The position numbers and the translations under genes are program-made. The notes beneath the pieces are model-generated. The model made no database searches. It worked only from the letters and a program-made list of their open reading frames with translations, and was not told the DNA's origin. Below, one piece after another: positions 42,485-49,600 of a stretch of 64,000 nucleotides of DNA; position 1 is the first letter of the stretch; every line of letters begins with the position of its first letter. The stretch is from Dictyobacter vulcani (GTDB lineage: Bacteria > Chloroflexota > Ktedonobacteria > Ktedonobacterales > Ktedonobacteraceae): contig NZ_BKZW01000001.1 of assembly GCF_008974265.1 (NCBI RefSeq), forward strand, positions 1,426,001 through 1,490,000. The letters run 5' to 3'.

Positions 42485-42848
42485 GGAGACACCTCAATCA
42501 CTGCTAAAAAGCTGCTATCCTGAATGCTTTCACTTTTATCAAAGGACGGCATAGTAGTATCTGGCATTCACATAACTATACTATGCCATAATTTGAGTGC
42601 TAAGTTAAACAATATTTTAAATCATTTTTTATTATTGCTTAGAATTCATTGCATGTCAGTGAAAAACTTCATAATTTGAGGAGAATTTTTCTTTACAGCA
42701 TAATCTTTCAGCTATTTTATATGGCTACATTAATATACGCGCTCTTGTGGGAAAATTTGCCAGTCATTCCTGAGAATATATATATGATGCTCAAACTTCC
42801 TGATATCGTTGCACCAGGCACACTCGGACACTAAAGTGCCCATACTTC
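42485..42848. other. AT-rich gap between pseudokinase operon and IS element
   Basis: No supportable gene. The region must contain the promoter of the minus-strand kinase operon. A small GGACACTAAAGTGCCC palindrome-like element lies close to the IS left end. A 61-residue frame on the plus strand has no ribosome binding site. Confidence 0.4.
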
Positions 42849-42868
42849 TATGAGTCATCCCGAATTTT
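42849..42868 (+). repeat. Left terminal inverted repeat of the IS
   Basis: Twenty bases identical to the reverse complement of 44409-44428. Confidence 0.88.
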
Positions 42869-42995
42869 TGAGGAACATTTCTAGCCGGAAAGAAAGAGAG
42901 AAAACCGGAAAAGTAAGAACTAGGCAAAGAGGGGTCTCCTGAGTTAAACTGTTAAAAATTCAACTGACAGCAAAAAACCAGGAGGCCCCCAACTC

Positions 42996-44396
42996 ATGCC
43001 ATTTCAGTATGACATACTTCAACCCGAGGAACAAGATGCGCAGAGAGCATCACAGGAATTAGCTCAATTGCTTGAAGAATTTCTTATGCCACTTTTGATT
43101 GTGCTTGATAGGCTGATAGATAAGAGGTTAGTGCGAACGTTAGTACAGGTATGCGTTGCAATTATTCGTTTCAGAAATAACAAGCAGGGACTACTTTTGA
43201 GTGAATTAGGTTCCTACCTCGATGGATATGCGCAGCAATCAAAAACAGCGACTGCTGGAACGAAGAGAGTGGGAAACCTGCTTCGCTCCATAAAATGGAA
43301 TTTTTTGCAGATAGATCACTATTTACTAGAAGAAGCTGATAAAGAGGTGACACGTATGAGAGAACAAGGGAAAAGGATTATTTGCCCTTGGGATGAGAGT
43401 GTCATAGAAAAAGCAGAAAGCGAGAAATTAGAAGGAATCTGTCCAGTAACTTCTAGTAAAGCGAAAAGATTGCAGCGCTCAAAAAAAGGCCTGGTCTTTA
43501 ATTTTCCACCAAAGAAAGCGATTACAGTGGCAGGAATGCAGTGGACAGCAGCATTGATCATAGGAATGGAAGGAAGGGTAAAAGTAGCAGTGATGAGCTG
43601 GTGGACTACCAGAGGTGATGATGCGACAAAGTTAAGAGAACAACAAGAAAAGTTATTGAGAAAAGTTGTTCGGAAATGGGGGGATCAGCTCCTTCACATA
43701 TTTGATCGTGGAGCAGCATCAGGCCCTTGGATACAAGTGTTACAGAAATTACGTGTGCGTTTTGTGATTCGCTGGAAAAAAGGGCATTTCTTTTTCAATG
43801 AGAAAGGGGAAAAGAAGAAATTATGGCAGATTGGATTACATAAAAAGTATTTATCTCATAAAGAAATACGTGATAGCCATACTGGTGAAAAGATGCCTTG
43901 TGATGTTTGGTGGGCGCCGATATGGCATGAGCAATACGAGTATCAACTTTATCTCGTAAAAGTTCGCGTGAATAAGAAAGTCTGGTATCTGGTAACTAAT
44001 GAGCGTATTCGAACTGCAGAGCAGGCTTGGGAGATTGTTTTTGCTTATCGGAGACGTTGGCAAATAGAACTCGTATTCCGCTATGGAAAGAGTGAGCTGG
44101 CGATGGAGAGTCCGCGTTTGTACGCGATGGAAAACCGACTCAAGCTGTTAGGTATCGTGACACTTGTTTATGCTTTTCTCCTCCATTTACTCACTCCTAT
44201 CCACGGGGATCTTGTTGAAATGATCTTGCATTTGAAGTGCAAAAGAACCGGAAAGCGATGCAAAAAAGCTATTGCACCGCTTTACCGCTTACGTTGGGCG
44301 ATCAGCCGTCTGTGGGACGACTATCGTCCAAGCCTTGGCTACCTTTTGGCTCCCAATATCCAGACATTACAGTCTTTGTCAGATAAAAGGTGTTAG
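42996..44396 (+). CDS. IS4-family DDE transposase
   Basis: The 466-residue transposase cuts and rejoins the IS ends. Catalytic residues can be placed: first Asp in CPWDESVIEK (about 131), second Asp in HIFDRGAASGP (about 245), and Glu in the YREK signature YRRRWQIELVFRYGK (about 350-364) with exact Y-2-R-3-E-6-K spacing. The beta-strand insertion between the second Asp and Glu is present. ATG 42996 has an AGGAGG ribosome binding site. The gene is full length with no disruption, so it may be active. Confidence 0.93.
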   Translation: MPFQYDILQPEEQDAQRASQELAQLLEEFLMPLLIVLDRLIDKRLVRTLVQVCVAIIRFRNNKQGLLLSELGSYLDGYAQQSKTATAGTKRVGNLLRSIKWNFLQIDHYLLEEADKEVTRMREQGKRIICPWDESVIEKAESEKLEGICPVTSSKAKRLQRSKKGLVFNFPPKKAITVAGMQWTAALIIGMEGRVKVAVMSWWTTRGDDATKLREQQEKLLRKVVRKWGDQLLHIFDRGAASGPWIQVLQKLRVRFVIRWKKGHFFFNEKGEKKKLWQIGLHKKYLSHKEIRDSHTGEKMPCDVWWAPIWHEQYEYQLYLVKVRVNKKVWYLVTNERIRTAEQAWEIVFAYRRRWQIELVFRYGKSELAMESPRLYAMENRLKLLGIVTLVYAFLLHLLTPIHGDLVEMILHLKCKRTGKRCKKAIAPLYRLRWAISRLWDDYRPSLGYLLAPNIQTLQSLSDKRC

Positions 44397-44408
44397 AAAA
44401 GCATCCCG

Positions 44409-44428
44409 AAAATTCGGGATGACTCATA
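44409..44428 (-). repeat. Right terminal inverted repeat of the IS
   Basis: Matches the left end exactly over 20 bases. Just inside, CATCCCGAA and TTCGGGATG (44402-44421) form a near-perfect hairpin that may also stop transcription out of the transposase gene. Confidence 0.88.
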
Positions 44429-44515
44429 TTTTTGAGCGCCGTAGGCGCGAAAACGCCAGTGGGGTAATCGTGGAGAGAATGAGATGCGGACACACGCCAG
44501 CAAAAAAATGCAAAA

Positions 44516-44554
44516 AGAGAGGGCCGACCATGTATGATAAGGTCGGCCCTCTCT
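44516..44554 (-). terminator. Intrinsic terminator of the hrcA-dnaK-dnaJ operon
   Basis: A 14-bp GC-rich stem (44516-44529 against 44541-44554) is followed on the minus strand by two T-runs, downstream of dnaJ. Confidence 0.93.
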
Positions 44555-44591
44555 GCATCAGAAGCAAAAGTCTGCTTGTTGGCTTGCTTGC

Positions 44592-45734
44592 CTATTGAAA
44601 GACATCTTTCGTTTTCTCAAACAGATCACGGAAAATGTTTTTATCGTTCTGCTCATTGCGCTCGGTTTCAATACGCGCAAACTCTTCAAGCAATTGACGC
44701 TGCTCGGCGGTCAGGTTGGTTGGTGTCACCACCTTGACGATGACATGCTGATCACCACGCGCGCTACTGTGGACCACTGGAACACCCATGCCTTTGAGGC
44801 GGAATGAACGGTTGCTCTGTGTGCCGGCAGGAATCTTCAAGACGGTGGTCTTACCGTCAACCGTCGGGACATCAACCTCATCGCCCAGGGCTGCCTGCGT
44901 AAAGCTGATTGGCAGTTCATAGATGATATCGTTACCCTGACGTTTGAAGAACTCATGCGTCTTCACGGTCAAGACGACATACAGGTTACCCGGTGTACCA
45001 CCACGGGCACTGACTTCGCCCTCGCCGGTGACACGTACGTTAATACCATCGTCAACACCGGCAGGAATATTCACTACCACACGACGGTTATTGCGCACAC
45101 GGCCCTGGCCACGGCACTTCTCACAAGGCGTGGTAATAATGCGTCCCTCACCGCGACAGCGCTCACACATCGTGACATTGACAAACTGACCAAAAATCGA
45201 CTGCTGCACACGGCGGATCTCACCGGATCCCTGACAGCCGGGACAGCGTTGGGTGGAGGTCCCTGGCTGGGCACCATTACCACGACAGGTTGAGCAGGTT
45301 TCCCAACGCGGCAACTCAATCTCTTTTTGACATCCAAACACAGCTTCTTCAAAAGAAATGGTTAATTCATAGCGTAAATCTGCGCCACGCTGGGGTCCAG
45401 AACGACGCTGACCACCCCCCGTGGAGCCTGAAAAGAAGGTTTCAAAGATATCATTGAGATTGTTAAAACCACCAAAGTCGAAGCCCGCAGCGCCACCAGC
45501 GCCACTTGCCACGCCGGCATGCCCATAACGATCATAAGCCGAACGCTTCTGCTGATCACTTAAAATCTCATAGGCTTCATTGATTTCGATAAAGCGGGCT
45601 TCCGCTCCCTGCTCTTTATTTGCATCAGGGTGATATTGCTTTGCCAGGCGACGGAAAGACTTTTTAATTTCGTCGTCCGTTGCGCTGCGCGATACCCCCA
45701 GCACCTCATAATAATCTCTTTTGTTTGCGGCCAT
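44592..45734 (-). CDS. dnaJ: Chaperone protein DnaJ
   Basis: Hsp40 co-chaperone that stimulates DnaK ATPase and delivers unfolded proteins. The 380 residues contain the J domain with HPD (KQYHPDANK, about 34-42), a Gly/Phe-rich linker, four CxxCxGxG zinc-binding repeats (from CSTCRGNG to CEKCRGQG, about 150-220) and the C-terminal substrate-binding domain with AALGDEVDVPT. It is a type I DnaJ of normal length. ATG 45734 has an AAAGGA ribosome binding site. It is transcribed after dnaK across a 328-base gap with a hairpin. Confidence 0.96.
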   Translation of the reverse strand: MAANKRDYYEVLGVSRSATDDEIKKSFRRLAKQYHPDANKEQGAEARFIEINEAYEILSDQQKRSAYDRYGHAGVASGAGGAAGFDFGGFNNLNDIFETFFSGSTGGGQRRSGPQRGADLRYELTISFEEAVFGCQKEIELPRWETCSTCRGNGAQPGTSTQRCPGCQGSGEIRRVQQSIFGQFVNVTMCERCRGEGRIITTPCEKCRGQGRVRNNRRVVVNIPAGVDDGINVRVTGEGEVSARGGTPGNLYVVLTVKTHEFFKRQGNDIIYELPISFTQAALGDEVDVPTVDGKTTVLKIPAGTQSNRSFRLKGMGVPVVHSSARGDQHVIVKVVTPTNLTAEQRQLLEEFARIETERNEQNDKNIFRDLFEKTKDVFQ

Positions 45735-46062
45735 CTGCTGGTCCTTTACCCTTAGAAACAGGGCGCGAACGTATCCGCGCTACTGGATGAAAAAAAACAC
45801 GTATCGACTATATCATTTGCCCAAAGTTGGCATTGTCTAAGAATACATCATGACACAAAACATAGGCAATTATTATAGCCCGAGTAGGAGCATTGGAAGC
45901 TTATTCTAGTACCTGGACTCCAACTCCATATATTGCTGCGCCATATTGCTGCGCCAAAACAAGGGAAGAGAGGATAACATAGACGTTATCCTCTCGGAAG
46001 GAGGCAATATACCAGCAGAGTAAATGTCGTCTTTACCAGCAGCATACGCCTCCTTCAGTTAA
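45735..46062. other. Gap between dnaK and dnaJ
   Basis: Contains the hairpin at 45968-45995 and an exact TATTGCTGCGCCA direct repeat near 45929-45955. No gene is visible. A separate dnaJ promoter may lie here, but no clear boxes are seen. Confidence 0.45.
45968..45995 (-). terminator. Hairpin downstream of dnaK
   Basis: An 11-bp perfect stem (45968-45978 against 45985-45995) with a 6-base loop lies between dnaK and dnaJ; it may act as a partial terminator that sets the DnaK to DnaJ ratio. Confidence 0.7.
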
Positions 46063-47976
46063 CTACATCTCTTTGTATTCGCCCTCGATGGTGTCATCGT
46101 TAGGACGCTGCTGGCCCTGATCGCCTTCTGGCTGCTGGGCATCAGCAAAATCTGCGCCAGCACCAGGCTGGCCGGCCTGACCATACATTGACTGGCTGAT
46201 TTTGTAGAATGCCTGCTCCAACTCTTCGCGGCTCGCTTTGATGCGCTCCACGTCGTCGGTTGAGAGAGCGGTACGTACGTCGGCAATCTTGCCTTCGAGC
46301 TCGCTCTTCTGCTCAGGAGAGATCTTGTCGCCGATTTCCGAGAGGCTCTTCTCTGAACGATACGCTGCGCTATCGGCCAGGTTACGCTCCTCGACTTCTT
46401 CTTTACGGCGCTTGTCATCAGCAGAGTGGGATTCAGCATCATTGACCATTTTGTCGATCTGATCTTTTGACAGACCGCTGGAGGCCATGATGGTGATCTT
46501 CTGCTCACGACCAGTACCTTTATCACGGGCAGACACATTTACAATACCGTTGGCATCGATATCGAAGATAACCTCGATCTGTGGCACACCGCGTGGTGCA
46601 GGTGGAATACCATCCAGGATAAAGCTACCCAGTGAACGGTTGTCTTTTGCGAACTCGCGCTCACCCTGCAGGACATTGATTTCCACGCTAGGCTGGCTGT
46701 CGCTGGCGGTCGAGAAGACCTGACTCTTCTGGGTTGGGATGGTGGTGTTGCGCTCGATCAAACGGGTGAAGACGCCACCAAGGGTCTCGATACCCAGGGA
46801 CAATGGGGTTACGTCGAGCAGCAGGACGTCTTTGACATCACCGGTCAGGACACCGGCCTGAATGGCGGCACCAATGGCTACAACCTCGTCCGGGTTCACA
46901 CCACGGTTTGGCTCGCGATCAAAGATGCGGCGCACCATCGTCTGTACAGCAGGCATACGAGTCTGACCACCGACCAGCACAACCTCGTTGATATCGCCAG
47001 GGCGAACACCAGCATCAGAAAGCGCTTTAGTAACCGGGATGCGGGATTTCTCGACCAGGTCCTCAACCAACTGCTCTAATTTCGAGCGGGACAGGGTGAC
47101 GGCCAGGTGCTTTGGACCACTGGCATCAGCAGTGATGAAAGGCAGGTTGACTTCGGTCTGCATTGAGCTGGAAAGTTCTTTTTTCGCTTTCTCAGCAGCC
47201 TCTTTCAAACGCTGGAGAGCCATACGATCCTGACGCAGGTCAATACCCTGGTCCTTACGGAACTCGTCGGCCAACCAGGTGATAATGCGCTGGTCGAAGT
47301 CGTCACCACCCAGGTGAGTATCACCGTTGGTGCTCTTTACTTCAAACACGCCATCGCCCAGTTCCAGAATGGAGATATCGAAGGTACCACCACCCAGGTC
47401 ATAGACCGAGATACGCTCGTCTTTTTTCTTGTCCAGACCATAGGCCAGTGAGGCGGCGGTTGGCTCGTTGATGATACGCAGGACTTCCAGGCCAGCGATC
47501 TTACCACAGTCACGGGTGGCCTGACGCTGAGCATCGTTAAAGTAAGCAGGAACTGTGATAACAGCCTGTGTGACGCGCTCACCCAGATAAGCTTCCGCAT
47601 CATTTTTCAATTTCTGCAAGATCATCGCGGAAATTTCTGGGGGGCTGTACTGCTTGCCCTGAACCTCTACCCAGGCATCGCCATTGCTGGCGCGTACAAC
47701 TTTGTAGGGCATCAGACGTTTGTCGCGATCAACTTCAGGATCATCAAATTTACGACCCATGAAACGTTTGATCGAGTAAACAGTGTTCTCAGGATTTGTG
47801 ATGGCCTGACGCTTGGCAACTTCACCAACCAGGCGCTCACCATTCTTATTGATAGCTACGATAGATGGGGTTGTACGGGCGCCTTCTGCGTTAGGGATAA
47901 CAACAGGTTCGCCACCCTCCATTACAGCCACACACGAGTTTGTAGTTCCCAGATCGATTCCAATAACCTTTGGCAC
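46063..47976 (-). CDS. dnaK: Chaperone protein DnaK (Hsp70)
   Basis: ATP-driven chaperone of the cytoplasm. The 637 residues show the three Hsp70 signatures: [18 protein letters not shown] at the N-terminus, [17 protein letters not shown] (about 192), and [14 protein letters not shown] (about 330). The substrate-binding domain and helical lid follow, ending in a Gln/Pro-rich tail with the acidic EGEYKEM end. The start is GTG 47976 with AGGAGG at six bases. It follows hrcA after 106 bases that carry a three-copy repeat. Regulation by HrcA is expected. Confidence 0.97.
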   Translation of the reverse strand: MPKVIGIDLGTTNSCVAVMEGGEPVVIPNAEGARTTPSIVAINKNGERLVGEVAKRQAITNPENTVYSIKRFMGRKFDDPEVDRDKRLMPYKVVRASNGDAWVEVQGKQYSPPEISAMILQKLKNDAEAYLGERVTQAVITVPAYFNDAQRQATRDCGKIAGLEVLRIINEPTAASLAYGLDKKKDERISVYDLGGGTFDISILELGDGVFEVKSTNGDTHLGGDDFDQRIITWLADEFRKDQGIDLRQDRMALQRLKEAAEKAKKELSSSMQTEVNLPFITADASGPKHLAVTLSRSKLEQLVEDLVEKSRIPVTKALSDAGVRPGDINEVVLVGGQTRMPAVQTMVRRIFDREPNRGVNPDEVVAIGAAIQAGVLTGDVKDVLLLDVTPLSLGIETLGGVFTRLIERNTTIPTQKSQVFSTASDSQPSVEINVLQGEREFAKDNRSLGSFILDGIPPAPRGVPQIEVIFDIDANGIVNVSARDKGTGREQKITIMASSGLSKDQIDKMVNDAESHSADDKRRKEEVEERNLADSAAYRSEKSLSEIGDKISPEQKSELEGKIADVRTALSTDDVERIKASREELEQAFYKISQSMYGQAGQPGAGADFADAQQPEGDQGQQRPNDDTIEGEYKEM

Positions 47977-47990
47977 AGTTGCCTCCTAAA

Positions 47991-48035
47991 TTTAAAATCA
48001 AAATCTTTAAAATCAAAATCTTTAAAATCAAAATC
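47991..48035 (-). repeat. Three perfect 15-base tandem repeats in the hrcA-dnaK gap
   Basis: TTTAAAATCAAAATC occurs three times in a row (47991-48005, 48006-48020, 48021-48035), just upstream of the dnaK ribosome binding site. The last copy forms a small AAAATC/GATTTT hairpin with the following bases. Confidence 0.9.
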
Positions 48036-48082
48036 TCAAGATTTTGCATCTAAGATTTAAAATCTATATGTCTGCCTGAGTA

Positions 48083-49186
48083 TTACTCACATCCATAAAC
48101 ATCAGCCAGTAGTTCATTCATAACCTCTGCCATATAACGAACAACGGCAATGGCACGACCATATTGCATACGTGTAGGGCCAATAATTCCCAACAATCCA
48201 CCAACCTTACCTTGCTGCCCATAACGCGCCAGGACTAAACTGACGTCTTTCATTTCGTCCCACTGGTTTTCACCACCAATGATCACCTGGATACCGTCCG
48301 TTGATGGGAGATGCGAGGCAAGCACTGGTAAAATGCGCTTCTGCTCAATATCATCCATCACTTTTTGTAGACGTTTATGCTCAAGGTCTTCAATGATTTT
48401 GCGAATACGCTCGGCACGCTCTTCTTCAGGCGCCAGGCGAATACCCACGGCTGAACCAGCTGTATGGTCTAGAATATTGACAATATCTTCTCCGAAGAAG
48501 ACATCCCCCTGCATGTCGCCATTCTGCTCCAGGATGCGTACGATGCCATTGGCAACAATGCGTTCCACAGGAGCGGGGGCATAGGTCACGAGAAACTCAT
48601 TAATCTCATCGGCATTTTTGCCCTGAAATAATGGGTTGAGTCGAGCTGCAATAGCACTCAGTTCTTCTTGCTGCGTTGGCTTCTCTAAGAGCAAGCGCTG
48701 TTGTTGAATCGACCCATCCATCAAGACCAATACCAGATGTACTGAAAGATCGGTCACCGCCAGCACTTCAAAATGCTTAAAGCGACTCTCACTGGAACGT
48801 GGGGGCGTCATCACGGCGGCACTATGGAGCAAACGCGCCATCACAGAAGCCGTCAGGCGTACCCATTGATCCAGTTGATCTTGAACTTGATAGAACATAT
48901 GCCGAATCAGACGCTGCTCATCGAGCAACAATGCCGATTCCTGCATCAGGTGTTCGACAAAGTAGCGATAGCCAAGGTCGGTAGGTACACGACCAGCAGA
49001 GGTATGTGGCTGGTTAATCAGATTTGCCTCTTCCAGGCCTGCCAGTTCATGGCGTACAGTAGCAGAGCTGAAAGGAAGTTCATACTTGCGTACGAGCGTC
49101 TCAGACGCAACCGGAGTCGCGTTGTGGATATATTCTTCAACCAGCGCACGCAAAATCTGCTGTTTGCGTGGGCTTAGAGGTGTCAT
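48083..49186 (-). CDS. hrcA: Heat-inducible transcription repressor HrcA
   Basis: DNA-binding repressor of heat shock operons. The 367 residues begin MTPLSPRKQQILRALVEEYI with a winged-helix domain (PFSSATVRHELAGLEE, about 40-55), followed by YRYFVEHLM, a GAF-like central domain and the C-terminal GLLGIIGPTRMQYGRAIAVV typical of HrcA. The frame is open to 49237, but ATG 49186 has a GAGGGAAG ribosome binding site and matches the usual N-terminus. It is first in the operon, ahead of dnaK and dnaJ. grpE, normally next to hrcA, is not here. Confidence 0.95.
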   Translation of the reverse strand: MTPLSPRKQQILRALVEEYIHNATPVASETLVRKYELPFSSATVRHELAGLEEANLINQPHTSAGRVPTDLGYRYFVEHLMQESALLLDEQRLIRHMFYQVQDQLDQWVRLTASVMARLLHSAAVMTPPRSSESRFKHFEVLAVTDLSVHLVLVLMDGSIQQQRLLLEKPTQQEELSAIAARLNPLFQGKNADEINEFLVTYAPAPVERIVANGIVRILEQNGDMQGDVFFGEDIVNILDHTAGSAVGIRLAPEEERAERIRKIIEDLEHKRLQKVMDDIEQKRILPVLASHLPSTDGIQVIIGGENQWDEMKDVSLVLARYGQQGKVGGLLGIIGPTRMQYGRAIAVVRYMAEVMNELLADVYGCE

Positions 49187-49339
49187 GTACTTGCTTCCCT
49201 CGATAGTCTTGCTGTACCTCCCTGGCAAGTATCCCATTATTTACAGTCAGTTCGCCGCTCGCAGCAGTTTTACTGATTGCACGGTAAGGACCGTTTATGG
49301 ATATGCTCGGATGATACAACATCTGTCAACTGCGATTGC

Positions 49340-49398
49340 TAGCACTCTCACTTGGAGACTGCAAGTACAGAATAGCACTCTCAAGGGTCGATTGTCAA
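49340..49398 (-). promoter_or_regulatory. Heat shock promoter with two CIRCE-like half-sites
   Basis: On the minus strand a perfect TTGACA (49393-49398) and TATTCT (49369-49374) are 18 bases apart. The 11-base sequence TGAGAGTGCTA, which contains the CIRCE right half GAGTGCTA, occurs twice in direct orientation (49373-49383 and 49340-49350), once inside the promoter and once just downstream. The other half of each expected inverted repeat is degenerate. Confidence 0.65.
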
Positions 49399-49537
49399 GT
49401 CTCCAAACAGCCAGTCACAAGAGCGCACAAATTTCTCAGGACGATATGCAGCAAGATTCTAACAGAGATAGCATATTGAACACGCCAGAGGACATTTTCA
49501 GTCCTGCGCCAGACAGAAAAAAAGTGATATAAAGAAA

Positions 49538-49573
49538 AGGATGCTGCCAGAAATATATTCCTGACAGCATCCT
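49538..49573 (-). terminator. Intrinsic terminator after the first PBP gene
   Basis: A 9-bp stem (49538-49546 against 49565-49573), extended by CAG/CTG pairs, is followed on the minus strand by CTTTTCTTTAT. Confidence 0.8.
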
Positions 49574-49600
49574 CATTAAAATGGAATATGCACACCAGTA

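Larger units (their letters stand above)
42849..44428 (+). mobile_element. IS4-type insertion sequence
   Basis: A 1580-base element carries one transposase gene between 20-bp perfect terminal inverted repeats (42849-42868 against 44409-44428, end sequence TATGAGTCATCCCGAATTTT). No target-site duplication is evident next to the repeats, so the exact ends could be a base or two different. It lies between the kinase operon and the heat shock operon and does not interrupt a gene. Its coding sequence is more A-rich than the neighbours, consistent with later arrival. Confidence 0.88.

Noticed and set aside
42649..42834. 61-residue hydrophobic frame upstream of the IS
   Set aside because: No ribosome binding site and no family resemblance; it is AT-rich intergenic DNA.
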